Assembly (NCBI GenBank): GCA_030407005.1
Contig: JAUDYN010000002.1
Span: 2,852,001 to 2,916,000 of the forward strand
DNA from: Desarmillaria ectypa
Taxonomy: Eukaryota; Basidiomycota; Agaricomycetes; Agaricales; Physalacriaceae
Direction of reading: 5' to 3'
Length of the DNA stretch: 64,000 bases
Shown piece by piece: positions 23,806-35,223 of this stretch. A program made the translations under genes and the position numbers. The notes under the pieces were generated by a model. The model was not told where the DNA came from and did no database searches. It saw only the letters and a program-made list of their open reading frames with translations. Positions within the stretch are counted from its first letter, which is position 1. Each line of letters starts with the position of its first letter.

Positions 23806-25467
23806 TCAGGCATATGTCAAAGGAGGTTTCAAGCCCTGGGTCATATTTCGGTCAACCACCACTGCCCACTGTCCGCGGCTCGTTTGCATCTCTCCAGTCC
23901 GTAGGCGCCTACCTATGCTCTCAGGCTTGTTCGAGTCCACCTCCACACGGACATCCCTAAGGTCCAAGGCAGTAGATCTACTCGGTGAACGATTGTCCCA
24001 CACCAATGATGCCCCATTGATGTTGTATACAATCTGCGCCCTCTGCAGCGACGGGTACGTTCGCATGAGTGAAGGGTAGAGGTATAGAAATGCCTTGGTG
24101 ACTTCACGTATCTGTTGTAAGGGGGTGTTCCATGTCAAGTATGGATCTCCAATATTCACGCCGAACCGCAAGGTCTGGATACAGCAGTGCTCTTCTCCAT
24201 TCAGAAGTGCAAGCCAGTCCAGAGCAGAGCATGTTGCGTGCTTGATGATCAGTACCCGTAAACACGGGAACGCAACATGGATATGATGAAGCAACGCAGA
24301 AGCGAGTGGATTGCTGCTAATTTTGACAGTCAAGGACTCAACATGGTCCCGGCCGGGTTGTTTTACTTTATCGAGTGATTTTTTGAGACTCTCTGGAGGA
24401 CACACAAAGGAGATATCGATCGTCTTCAATCGACGGTCGTTGGCGAACACCGGCAAGCAGACGTGTGGTCCTCTATAGGATTGAAGCTTCGGGACGATAT
24501 GGTTGGGAAATGAAGCTAAACCATGTTTCGGCACTGGCTTGTGGAACGGACGTAGGGACAGTTTCGTCAGCTCGGGGCACCTATTTAGCGCTGCGACGAA
24601 GTTATTATTCGACACTATACAGTCGATGGACATGTCGAGCTCTGATAATTGCCGGAATGGCTCGGGATGTAGGATCATAGCAACGAGGATATCGTCTGTA
24701 GGCCCAGCCACGAGTTTTTTGAGATGGGGTGGATGGAGGAAGAGTGACAAGAACGATGGGTCGATATGGGACCCACGCGGCGGCACTGAATTGTACAGGA
24801 CAACCGTATCCAAAGGCATAGGGACCATGTCGGATATCTGCCCGCGACGATAGCACGAGTCCAACCAGATTGACTTCAATGAAAGAATCCTGAGACCAAT
24901 CATGCGCTTCGACGTAAGGTCAACCTGGTGGCAGACCAACTTCTCCAGATTCAGAAAATTAGGGAGAATATTAAAGATGGAATCAACAATGTCATCCATT
25001 GTTGCCCACTTCTGTTGTGCGTCTCCAGACCGAAAGCCGCGGGGTACTATGTAGCACTCTTCGATGACAGACGCGATGTGGGGAAGGAGGAAGAATTCGG
25101 ATTGTTTTATCCATCGCCTTCGATGAAGGTACATGAAACCACGATCGGCAAGGGATGTGTAGTACGGGTGTAGCACGAGCTTCCGGAAGAGTAGCGGCTG
25201 ACAAAGGGAACGAAAGATGCTGGATAAGAGTGTCATGGATTTAATATCCTCATGGGACAACACTGCCAATATTTTCCACCAAACAGCGGCTGGGAGTCGG
25301 GAGACGACTACGTCTGAACTTCCAGCAATGGGCCTCGGTATGTCAAAGCTTGTTTTCGCACTGGAGATGCCTCCTAGCATGATTGTGCCTCTTCTCCACA
25401 CCTTCTGGTCCCATATCGAACCATTGGACGTCGACCGATGTATGTTTTCGGTGCTACAAAAGGGCAT
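23806..25467 (-). CDS. F-box/LRR-like protein
   Basis: A single uninterrupted frame of 553 codons, unusual in this intron-dense region. Residues about 55-95 fit an F-box (VVVSRLPAAVWWKILAVLSH then EDIKSMTLLSSIFRSLCQPLL). It is followed by degenerate leucine-rich repeats: FLNLEKLVCHQVDL, HLKKLVAGPTDDILV, CPELTKLSLRPF, RLKTIDISF, CLRVLIIKH. This is the common agaricomycete F-box family, thought to bring substrates to SCF ubiquitin ligases through SKP1, which lies in the same window at 41.8 kb. Substrate unknown. Lack of introns may indicate a retrogene-like expansion of this large family. Confidence 0.75.
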   Translation of the reverse strand: MPFCSTENIHRSTSNGSIWDQKVWRRGTIMLGGISSAKTSFDIPRPIAGSSDVVVSRLPAAVWWKILAVLSHEDIKSMTLLSSIFRSLCQPLLFRKLVLHPYYTSLADRGFMYLHRRRWIKQSEFFLLPHIASVIEECYIVPRGFRSGDAQQKWATMDDIVDSIFNILPNFLNLEKLVCHQVDLTSKRMIGLRILSLKSIWLDSCYRRGQISDMVPMPLDTVVLYNSVPPRGSHIDPSFLSLFLHPPHLKKLVAGPTDDILVAMILHPEPFRQLSELDMSIDCIVSNNNFVAALNRCPELTKLSLRPFHKPVPKHGLASFPNHIVPKLQSYRGPHVCLPVFANDRRLKTIDISFVCPPESLKKSLDKVKQPGRDHVESLTVKISSNPLASALLHHIHVAFPCLRVLIIKHATCSALDWLALLNGEEHCCIQTLRFGVNIGDPYLTWNTPLQQIREVTKAFLYLYPSLMRTYPSLQRAQIVYNINGASLVWDNRSPSRSTALDLRDVRVEVDSNKPESIGRRLRTGEMQTSRGQWAVVVDRNMTQGLKPPLTYA

Positions 25468-26010
25468 AGTCGAGAATCAATGTCGGTCCTGCGAGTATCA
25501 CATATGGAAACTCACGATCGCGAGATGTACATGAACTTAAGTCTATGGTCTGTTATTAGTTACATTGATATACGCAGGGGGAAAGAAACATACAGTGAGG
25601 GTCAGCGCCAAGGAGCCTGAAGGCTGTGATTAAAGTTCGGAGCTGGTCTTTAAGTAACGCGGTCCTTTTCCGAATCATGATGTATGATGGCAGAGACACA
25701 TCTTTTAGAACTGCATGATCAATGGTGGTTCCAACCAAGCATCCCGTTGCAATGAGTCAAGTCTGGTGTTAGTATGATGACAAAGCTCTACCTTGTTGGA
25801 GGCACGGTCAGATATTGGTTGCACTACACCGTCAGAGAATCGATGTGATGCATAGGTGTTGGGAGGAAGCCATCAGATGGTGTGATGAACATAGAAGCCA
25901 GTCATTCAATAGATCCCTACGAAATTTAATTATGTATTGTGACAAGATCTGGTGTACAGGAGTTAGGAATATAGGTTAAGCAAACGCGAGTTAAAAATAG
26001 CCAAAAGCAA
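25468..26010. other. Gap upstream of F-box gene with a possible small spliced frame
   Basis: On the minus strand, 25556-25738 encodes a Leu/Arg-rich stretch (MIRKRTALLKDQLRTLITAF) that can be spliced through a good intron (GTATGTTT...ACCATAG, branch CTAAT) to a short end overlapping the F-box ATG. It could be a 5' leader with an upstream frame, or a relic. Nothing else was seen. Confidence 0.3.
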
Positions 26011-29000
26011 TTAACGGTGACTGCTCCAGCCACCCTCCTGAATCATCTGGGCTCGTTGAGGATTCATACCAGTGGGAAGAGCAGAAGGTTGAGGAGGGGG
26101 GAAACCACCCGGCCGAGGTGTTTGGTACCCATAGGGAGGTCCATTGGTGCCGTATCGAGGGCCAGGAGTGGCGCCTCCGTATGGATTCGGCGTCCTTGCA
26201 GGCTGTCGAACTGATGCATGCCCCGGAGTGGCCTGTCCCGTACGAGCAGGAGTTCGGACCCCCGCACCAAACGGTGTCCGACCTCCTGTGTTTGCCAAAT
26301 TTTGAGATTCGTGAAGATGCCTGATGGAAGTCATCAAAACGGAGAGTACAGTGAGGGTTGAACTGTTTACTCACCGTACTTTGAAAGCATCACAAAGTTC
26401 GGGCACCCCAACAGCTGCGGCCTCGAACAAATAGTATGCTTCCGGAGTTACGCGTATCGGCTAGGATAGCAGCAATCAGCTTTAGAAAGTCATTGACTGG
26501 GACCAGCATACCCATGTTTGTACAGCCGATTGCTTGTTGGCGAGGAAACAAAGACTAAAGTGCCCAGGCCTTTTCCGATTGAGCGTGAAGCCGTACATAC
26601 TTTTCGCGGGATTAGCCGCCAGCTGCTGCTTCAAAAAGAGATCTACGGTGCACTTGTGTTAGCACTGGTTTCGGAGATGCTGGATGAGCAACTTACGAAG
26701 TTCATCTTCTGAACCTTGCTTAAAGCGGTCATGGGCCATCAGCTCCTCAACGCGACGAGCCATCGCTTGCACATGGTTGACAATTAGTTCGTCCAAATCA
26801 GCGTATCGATGAGACGCGTCGACAATAAGTTGGCTACCGACTGTTTGGCCGGTGGGATCTGCGTTGGGCTCCGTGACATCTGTCGTTGGCATCAGAAGAT
26901 GAAACGTGATTTGTCGCAACTTAACACTCACCGATATGCTGATAGAGCTTATCATCCACCTTCCATGTAACTGCAAGATGGTTGGCGCCTTTGGATGAAG
27001 GACGAATGACCACGTCGCCGCGTTGTTGCTTGTCAAGATAATTTTCTGCTTGTGCAGTATTGAAATTGTGGAAGTTGGGATGTTTGATGACCCGCCGGTT
27101 TTTAGCACCTTCTGCCCGCTTCTTCCGAGCGAGTACTTCCTGATCTTTGTCGTGCTGTTGGTGATCCCACTGTTCATCAGGTCGTACACGACGGAACGCG
27201 CTGTCACCTCCACCGACATCAGACTGTCGAGTCGATAGTTCTACCATGAACTGATCGGTCTCTAGACTGAGCTTCACTTCTATGATAACACCTGGCACGG
27301 CCATACTTGGAAGAAGGTGACTGCCATTGTCCATCATGAACTCGGACTGAACGATACCTTCGATGCCAGAATCCAGGCGAACATGAGCGATGTTAGTCTT
27401 GACACGTTGCACGAGAACAGAGACGATCAGGCCTACACGAAGCGTCCGAGGAGTTTCTCCGCTCAGCATTGTGAGTACGTCCCACGGCTCGAGAACAGGC
27501 CAGCGATTACGTTGTTCCGCGAAGGGCCTTAAGAGCTCTTCACGAATGACGTTCAGCGTATGCCGCTTCAGCTCCTGGTTGGCATTGAATAGGCTAACAG
27601 CAAACTCGTCAAGGTTGAGCTCCGAAAGTTTTTTCTCGTTGTCTGGATCACGCATGATCATGGTCACAACATGTGATGGGTGTTCATCATGTATGTCTTC
27701 TTCGTCCAGTTCCAAGGCGTCTGTGGCCATCTTTCGAGCCAATTCATAATCCTCCGGATGTATACGAGTATCGTCCAATGGATCTGGGGCATTATCATCG
27801 TCATGACGGTTTCTCATTGACTTCGATTCCGCCTCTTGGTGTATACGAAGGAAGCCTGCAGCATTCAAGAAGATCTTGGTGGTCAACAGCCCTCCTTTGA
27901 TAAACTGATTGCGGTTGACCAGATTACCACCCTAGAATGTTTCTTTATGAGCAGATTGGATTTGAACTGCTTATGATAGTGACATACCTGAGAAGCAATT
28001 TTCCGGATAAGGACCTGTGCTTTCCGGTGGCCAAGACCACAGACGAAGGGTAGCAATAGTCCGTAGTAACTATCAGCCGCTGCTCGATTGATATCCACCC
28101 CGACTTTATTGGTCACATCAACCAAAGTCCGCTCCAGCGCAATTAGAAGTTTCTCTCGGGGAACCTGGTATAAATGTCAGAGAAATGCAAATACTATTTG
28201 ACAAACACTCACAAGATGCTGATCATCTTCATCAAAGGTCACTGCAGCGATATCGGAACCCAAAGCAGCGTACTCGTTCAAAGGGTTCTGAGCATAACGG
28301 GCCATACCCACACAATACCTGGCGGTTTGTGATAGGGCATTGAACTCTTCCGCAGCGCGAGGACTATGCTGATATATTCGAGCAGTTTCGTCACGAATGT
28401 AGATGACAGGAATGTCGAAATCCGGGTCGGGCTCTGCATCTTCACCCGTTCCAGTTCCATACTTGAGAATTTCCTTGACACGATACGACAACTTGGCAGT
28501 GGCCATGGTGAACCCGCCAATGACGATAACATCCGGTTTGCGGCGTTTGATGAGGTCGAAAAATTCATCCTTCTGCTCTTGGTCGAACAGGTTGTCAATC
28601 TTTGTACTCTCACGCATACGACCCGCTTCGTCCATGAAGACTATGGAGATGGGGTCCCTCTGAGGATCACCTTTACCCCAAGAAAGAGCCAAAACGGATG
28701 CAGTGTCACCAAAGCTTATCTTGGGAGTGTAGTACGGTGCAACGTCAAGACGCTACACATGCATATTTATGAAATGACGCTTGGAGTAGATTTGTAGTTC
28801 TCACCTTCCTGAGTCCTGCGGCACAGCCGGCCGCCAGGAAATCTTCGACCTCATCCCGCAAGTATTCCCGCATCCATTTGACGCCAGCGGGAATCAGATG
28901 GTGGGTGAGTACTTCTTGCACAATTCGGGCACGCTCCTCATTCCAAGCCTTTGCCGATTCGCTGAAACTATCAGACGCAAATGCGTCATTCAGTCTTCGC

Positions 29001-31215
29001 TCAAAAGCTGAATATGCATCCGCCAGGAGGAAGATGGAAATGGTTACTAAATGAGCATTTTCAGCAGCAATCATGTGGAGAAACTGCGAAGATGCAGTCA
29101 TTTCACGGCCAGATTTGTTGAGTAGATATTTGAAGTTCTACAGATTTATCGTCAAAACAAGTTCCTGGACGAGAAAAAAATGCCGACAAAGTATGGGTGG
29201 TGTTCATCGATTTTTGTCTTTCCTCGCTCGGTCGGGAGCACAGAAACTAGGCCATCCTCTTTGAAAGCCTGGCGGATATGGTTCCGTAGCAGAGGATCCT
29301 TGCCTAATTCTGTGGCAATGATCATGCGTGCCTGGCGAAGCAATTCTTCGGCTGGAAGGGCTCTTGCAGGGTCTGGATCAGCAAATCTTTCAGCGTATAC
29401 TAAAGGATTAAGGTCCTGGTCTTCAATGAAGTGCACGTGGTTCATTGCTACAAAATTCAGGACCACCTCGTGCGGTTGAATGCCAAATCCCTATTCTGGT
29501 CAGCAACTAGCGCTGGATAAGAAGTTAGGAACGTACTTGGGCGAGGCGAGAAACAATGCTCTTCTTAGTGACCTCGTAAATCGATACGCGACTAGGCATT
29601 TTATGCTTCTTAGTGGCATCGGTCTCTTCATCATCATGGAAATGAAAAGCTTCGTCGGGCTTCTTGTTCTTGTACTTCATATTTAGCCACTCGGTAGCAT
29701 CGGCTACCACTTCGATGCCGTCTATCTGTGGCAGGATCTCCTCCTCAAAGTACTTGTCGCCAACTTGAAGACGCTCGTAAGCGGCAGTTAGCGTATTTCG
29801 GCGTTCGACAAGAGATCGATATTTCTGGCCCAGTGAGTAGATCTTCCACAGTTCCGACAAGCTGAGGAGCTCGAAACGCGCTCGAACGTCGTTGACATCG
29901 AAATAAGATATGTGATCGCGCTTATGGGTCCAAATATACGGCACTTCATATTCTTCAATGAAGAGTTGCCTGAGCGCAAAAGTGACGGCCAACACGAGTG
30001 CTCCTTTCAAGTCTTGATGTTTTCCGTTTGGGCTGAAGAACTCCATGGTCTTTCGGTGAGATAACCGCTGACTGACCCATAAAGCAGCGCCATTCATGTC
30101 GTCGGCAGTCAGAGGCGTGTGTAGGGATAGTGATGAGTTCGGAGAAATGGACGATGTCGCAAGTTGCATTCGCTCAGGTATGTCTTGAGCGCGTATCAGA
30201 TCATCATCTTCTGTCAACATTCGAGCTCGGATGTCAGTTGGTTCAAAGACCTGAAATAATGGTTAGGGGCTCCAACTGACGTGAAGCAAACAAAAAAAAA
30301 ACATACATCTTGGTACCTTATATCTGGTTTGGTTTGCTCCTCATCATAATCATACTCGTCGTCAGCTGCCAAAGCCCAATCATAATCGTGACCATCGCCA
30401 AATACATCATGGATCTCCTCCCATGCACTAGAAATGTATTAGAAAGGAAGGCGATAAAAGAGGAAGATAGTCATACTTCGCATCAATTCCAGCTAACTCT
30501 GGCCGTATTTCACGGGCTTTTTTGCGGCGTTCCAGTTCCTGCCTCTTCCTTTCCTTCCTCCGCTCTTCGCGAGCCTGCTCGTCCATAGCACCACCCTCGT
30601 CCTCGTCTTCGTACTCGATAAAATCATCCATGTCCCCGTCTGCATCCTCGTCGTCTTCCTCTCCTCGTCGATCATCATCCCATATCTTGTGAATATCTTG
30701 AACCCGAGGCAGTTCATCGTCATCGTCATCTAGACCATCGTCAGAGGACTCGACCACTGCACGACGTGAAGAGGACGCGGCCGGAGGAGAGTCTGATCCA
30801 TGTCGAACGAGACGTTTAAGACGATTTCTCTTGAATGAGGTGCCTGTATTTTCTTCCAGTAAATCTAGGTCATCGTCTTCTAGCATCTCTTCTTCCTCTG
30901 CTACGAAAGTTAGAAGATTCTCCAGCACAGATGTGTCAGAAATTACTTGCCTCGACGTCTGTGATGCCTCTTTCGGCGCTTCTTTCTTCGTCGTCTGTCC
31001 TCTTCTTCGTCATCAGAGTCGACAATAAATCCCTGCTTTATCTTCCTTTCCTCCTCAGGGTCGTCTTCGTCTTCTTCGGAGCTATCGTCTGAAGCCCCAG
31101 GCATTACTACATCGCCTTCACCTTCGTCATCGTTGCCATGCTCAGAGTCGTTCATTGGAACGTCCTCATCTGTAAATGCCACTGCATTGGTATCGTCTAG
31201 TACAGGCGAAGACAT
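26011..31215 (-). CDS. SPT6: Transcription elongation factor and histone chaperone Spt6
   Basis: Spt6 binds histones and elongating RNA polymerase II. The order of domains is as in yeast and human Spt6. First comes a long Asp/Glu/Ser-rich N-terminus with Arg/Lys clusters (30.4-31.2 kb), then the helix-turn-helix region (29.5-30.2 kb), a YqgF/RNase H-like fold (DVIVIGGFTMATAKLSYRVK, about 28.5 kb), helix-hairpin-helix repeats (LLLPFVCGLGHRKAQVLI, 28.0 kb) and an S1 domain (VKTNIAHVRLDSGIEGIV, 27.4 kb). The tandem SH2 region follows (NFHNFNTAQAENYLDKQQRG then DVVIRPSSKG, 27.0 kb). The C-terminal tail is Gly/Pro/Tyr-rich and ends QEGGWSSHR. At least ten introns. Nuclear. It diverges from the deaminase gene over a 134-nt shared promoter. 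Confidence 0.92.
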
Positions 31216-31349
31216 GGTGGTGGTGTAGGTTCAAGTTGAGACCAATGTCGAGGAAACAACTGAACAAGGTCGAGGATCCGCTTGCAGCATTATGTCAGCA
31301 TAAGTTTGCTTGCTGTGACATGCTCGTGACATGACAGCCTTGTGACAAG
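31216..31349. promoter_or_regulatory. Compact divergent promoter, SPT6 / deaminase
   Basis: Only 134 nt separate the two start codons. It contains repeated TGTGACA/CTGTGACATG-type motifs (for example near 31313-31332), but no TATA box. Bidirectional activity is inferred from geometry alone. Confidence 0.4.
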
Positions 31350-31937
31350 ATGAGCACCAACCTCGAGGAACAACTCGCTTTCATGCGCCTTGCGCTGGCA
31401 GAGGCAGAGAAATGCCCGGCATCTCCTACAGCATTTTGCGTAGGCTGCGTTCTAGTACTGAGATGGCCTGATAACGGTACACCCACCGTTGTCTCTACAG
31501 GTTATTCTAGGGAACTCGAAGGAAATACACACGCTGAAGCCAACGCCCTTACAAAGCTACGCTCTCTCCCACAGGATAAGCTTGCTCATATGTTTTCTGC
31601 CTCCTCTGTACCATTTCCACTCGACATCGGTGAAATCTTGGCCCATCTCGACGTATATACGACCATGGAGCCCTGCTCCATCCGAACCTCTGGCCTAGCC
31701 CCTTGTGCAGATGCTTTGATAGCTGCCAAGGTCAGGCGGTGCTTTATAGGTGTAGGGGAGCCCGACGATTTTGTCACTTGTGAAGGTGCACAAAAGCTGA
31801 AGGATGCTAGCATAGAGGTTGTGTGGGTGAAAGGTTTGGACGAAGAAAGCCTTCGAATTGCTCGTCGTGGTCATAAAAGCCCTCATATTGTTTCTTCGCT
31901 CGGTGAATTGCTCTGTCCTGCAAAGGGTTTAGTGTGA
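31350..31937 (+). CDS. Rib2-type pyrimidine (DRAP) deaminase domain protein
   Basis: A single-exon 195-codon gene of the CMP/dCMP deaminase superfamily. Zinc ligands are visible: HAEANAL (His-Ala-Glu) and TMEPCSIRTSGLAPC, where the two cysteines are spaced as in the Rib2-type EPCSxRxSGxxPC motif rather than the common PCxxC. Surrounding blocks FCVGCVLVL, GYSRELEGNTHAEA and FIGVGEPDDFV also fit the deaminase domain at the C-terminus of yeast Rib2, which acts in riboflavin biosynthesis. Unlike Rib2 it has no pseudouridine synthase domain. A role in riboflavin synthesis is likely, but another small-molecule deaminase role is possible. Confidence 0.75.
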   Translation: MSTNLEEQLAFMRLALAEAEKCPASPTAFCVGCVLVLRWPDNGTPTVVSTGYSRELEGNTHAEANALTKLRSLPQDKLAHMFSASSVPFPLDIGEILAHLDVYTTMEPCSIRTSGLAPCADALIAAKVRRCFIGVGEPDDFVTCEGAQKLKDASIEVVWVKGLDEESLRIARRGHKSPHIVSSLGELLCPAKGLV

Positions 31938-32597
31938 TACATGTGTAAATCATCCTAGCTTTCTGTTCGTTGGATTCCATCAATTTTGTTATAGTCATGG
32001 AAGGAATATCATACGATTGTATTCGGAACCGACTATAGCCTTTCAACAGACGCACTTTGAGCCGTTATTCTCCGTCTCGATTCATGGCGTGTTTCGCTCG
32101 GCCGGGTGAAAGTAAAACGCTCTACTCGACTCCCATCAGGTACATCAATTTCATTCGGATGTCATGCTAAGAACTCTATGGCGGGCTAAATCTGTCAACG
32201 GTGGTCAATCTGAAGTCTTGGGCCTTGGGCAAGCTCTAAACACCTCATATTCGTCGCGGTGGGTGCCGCCGCGTTCTGAGCACTTTGACAGAGGGACACA
32301 TAACTCCAAGCAAACCAGGAAACCCGCATGGTTATCCACAAATTTCTCATTCTGATAAGGATTTCAGTCAATTATGAGGAATGATCTGTGGTGTTCCTTA
32401 CCTCTAGACCGAGAGAAGACATATCAACATCGACGGACGATATTGCCGTTCGGACTGTGATCGAGTGTGGGATTATACGCAGGCTGGACCAGCGTAACTG
32501 ATGCAACGTTTACCGGGATGACGAGAAAGCAAGTGACAATGGCAATGTAGAAATAACGAGGAGCGTGGTAAGGAAGGGTTTTTTGATCCACAATTTT
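31938..32597. other. Intergenic upstream of siderophore gene
   Basis: No gene. It holds a single weaker GATA box (CTGATAAGG, 32352-32360). The supported regulatory cluster follows at 32598-32662, and 32663-32991 is the rest of the promoter, with no TATA box I would defend beyond TATAAAATAA at 32930-32939. Confidence 0.4.
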
Positions 32598-32662
32598 ATC
32601 TGATAAGATTATATTTCATTTGATGCAGCATGGCAGACTATCTGATAACGGATTATCAGATA
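32598..32662. promoter_or_regulatory. Iron-type GATA-factor sites (ATCTGATAA x3, one palindrome)
   Basis: ATCTGATAA occurs at 32598-32606 and 32640-32648, and inverted (TTATCAGAT) at 32653-32661. The last two form a perfect inverted repeat: TATCTGATAA, 4 nt, TTATCAGATA (32639-32662). ATCWGATAA is the consensus described for the fungal iron-sensing GATA repressors (SreA, Urbs1 family), which shut off siderophore genes in iron-replete cells. The next gene downstream, 330 nt away, is the first enzyme of hydroxamate siderophore synthesis, so iron repression is the natural inference. Confidence 0.75.
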
Positions 32663-32991
32663 AGGATGCCATTTTGGACCTGATGATCAGTGTGGTTCGC
32701 ATCTCTTGGCAAGCTCCACTATTTCTGCCTCCTTATGGCACCTCCTGCGGACTAATTACACCCACTTTGAGCCTAACCAGCGGATTCCCTCCGAGTTTGA
32801 CCCTTCTATGACCTAGAACTCAATATTGGGAACACATTCCGGTTCCTTTTCGAAAAGTTTTTTGAGTCCCAAATGGTGTACTCGGCAAATTTGACGTCTT
32901 TCTGTCGTGTTTACTCCGCTTTATCCCGTATAAAATAACCCCCACCTTGCTGGTGCTCTTAAGTCGACTTCCACGACCATTTGGCATAGAT

Positions 32992-34859
32992 ATGCAACAC
33001 GCCGACACGACTTTTGACCTCATTGGACTCGGCTTCGGTCCTGCCAATATTGCGATTGGCGGGGCTCTAGTAGAAGGCTGGGCTGGCCATAGGGTATGTC
33101 CTGTATCTTATCTTATTTGGATATGCCCTCTAACGCTCCCGATCTGGGAAATTAGAATTTGTGTCATCAAGACTATCCTATCAAAAAGGTCCTGTTCGTC
33201 GAGAAGTATGTAAAGTTTCAATGGCACCCCGGAATGCTCCTTCCCGGAGCTCATATGCAAATCAGGTACTTGCTTTCATATTGAATGAAGCTATTTTTTT
33301 CTCACCAGCTTGTGTTGTTACGCCAGCTTCATGAAGGATCTCGCTACTTTGCGTTCGCCGCAATCTCCTATCACTTTCCTATCATACCTCCACAGCCAGA
33401 ACCGTCTGATCAACTTTGTTAATCGCGGTTCCACTATTCCTACGCGAAAGGAATATGCGGATTATCTGTCATGGGCTGCCCGTTACGTCCAAGACCACGG
33501 TGTCCCAGTCTTGTTTGGTACAGAGGTGGTCGGCGTTGATTCCACTTCTGAAGGTCTTCTTGTCGTTCACGCCAAAAACGTTACCAGTGGTGAAGTCACA
33601 TCGTACATGACTCGTGAGCCATTCTTCTCTCGTACAGACGAAGAGTTTTCTAATCTCGATTATAGGCAACCTGATAATCTCGCCTGGTGGAACGGGCCGT
33701 GTCCCAGCGCCCCTCGCATCCCTCATCGAGCGCCCTCTCGTTATCCATAGCTCGACCTACCTGATGTCTGTTGACTCTATCATTGCCTCGATTGCTGCCA
33801 AAGGAAAAGCAAGTCTTCGTGTTGCTGTCATTGGAGCGGGTCAATCCGCTGCGGAGGTAACTCTCAATCTACGGGAGAGACTGAAGGCCGTGCCTGCACC
33901 GGCCGGGAGACACCAAATTGACATGATCATCCGCAAGGGGGCCTTAAGACCCAGCGATGATACTCCATTCGCTAACGAAATTTTTGATCCCCAAGGTATG
34001 TCTATCGCTCGTGATATGGAACACTACTGTTAATCGTACTTTCTCCAGCCACCGAAGCGTGGTTTTCTCATGCATCAACTGCGTCTCGCGTTATGCAGCT
34101 CCAAGAATTCAAAAACACGAACTACAGCGTGATCAATTCTCTCACCCTTGATGCAGTAAGGACGTCCAAGTTATAGGTTGTAACCACTTTCTGATTGATG
34201 CATCACAGCTTTACGAGGTCATCTATGGTCAAAAAGTGGACAGTGACATCGCACGCCGAACCAACCGCCCAGCTTCTTCTATTCCTCTTGTTCACATTCG
34301 ACCCTATTCCTGCATCATTTCTGCCCACGCGCCCGAAGTCAACGGTGACCCGGATTTCACCTTCATCATCCAGCATGTTCTTTCCCGTGAGCTAGAGACG
34401 GAAAAGTATGACGCGGTCATCTGCGCTACAGGCTACCAACGAGCGTCCTGGATCGACCTCTTAAAAAATTCAAGCGTCGGCAAGCACTTTGGCTTATCCC
34501 CCGCATGCCAGCCAGGTACCTGTCGCCTCATTCCGGATACAAAGAGGTCGGTGCAGGACAATACACTGGATTCTCCTCTGCATAATCTCGGAGGATCGCC
34601 CTCCCCTTCCAACGGAAGTACTGTGAGCACCCCACCTACATCGCCAGCTCTTTCCGTGGCCGAATTTGACCACCATGGAGACCACAAGGTATATATCAGT
34701 AGAGGATACCGCCTTGTACCCATCGACGATGGCAGCCTCAAGTCTAGGATTTATTTGCAGGGCGTTGAGGAAGCCACTCATGGATTGAGTGATTCTCTTC
34801 TTAGTGTCTTGGGGGTTCGTGCTGGAGAAGTCATGGACGATCTTTGCAAGGACGCCTGA
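32992..34859 (+). CDS. L-ornithine N5-monooxygenase (siderophore biosynthesis)
   Basis: The SidA/Sid1 family hydroxylates ornithine with FAD, NADPH and O2, the committed step of hydroxamate siderophores. The FAD motif is [17 protein letters not shown] near the N-terminus. Then come [40 protein letters not shown], the NADPH motif [18 protein letters not shown], a substrate block [15 protein letters not shown], and the ATGYQ motif ([13 protein letters not shown]). The C-terminus has [17 protein letters not shown], a Ser/Pro-rich insert, and [20 protein letters not shown] before the TGA. About six short introns, for example one ending at the R of [13 protein letters not shown]. No NRPS or acyltransferase partner is in the window, so the product (ferrichrome type or other) cannot be told. 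Confidence 0.92.
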
Positions 34860-35223
34860 TATGGATGGTAGTCACGTATCACTTAATATTCCAAGAAGAC
34901 CAGACAATGGGTCCGAGGTTGATTCTCGACCCCAGATTTCAAAATTTCAAACATAAAATTATTGCGACGCACTAGGTTGATATGCGTGTTTTGTCTCTGC
35001 GCGGAGGGAAGCTCCGAGCTTTGTGGCCTCTTTGATAATGACCGGCTGTGTTAACCAAAACGCCGTCGTCCATCCGCAGCTACTTAAATCTCTGTGGACG
35101 TGTGATACGCTCTGAGTTTTGAGTCGGTGTTCACTGCCTGGCACAATGCGAGAGGAAGTGCTTCAAAGTATTCGAACTTGTGTTATCGTAACACCCACGT
35201 AGTTAAAACTGATAAACCAAAAA
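34860..35223. other. Convergent 3' flanks
   Basis: The siderophore gene and the lipid kinase gene converge here. Nothing else is recognised. Confidence 0.5.

Noticed and set aside
25556..25738. N-terminal exon of the F-box protein
   Set aside because: The spliced frame ends in a stop overlapping the F-box ATG and never joins its frame.
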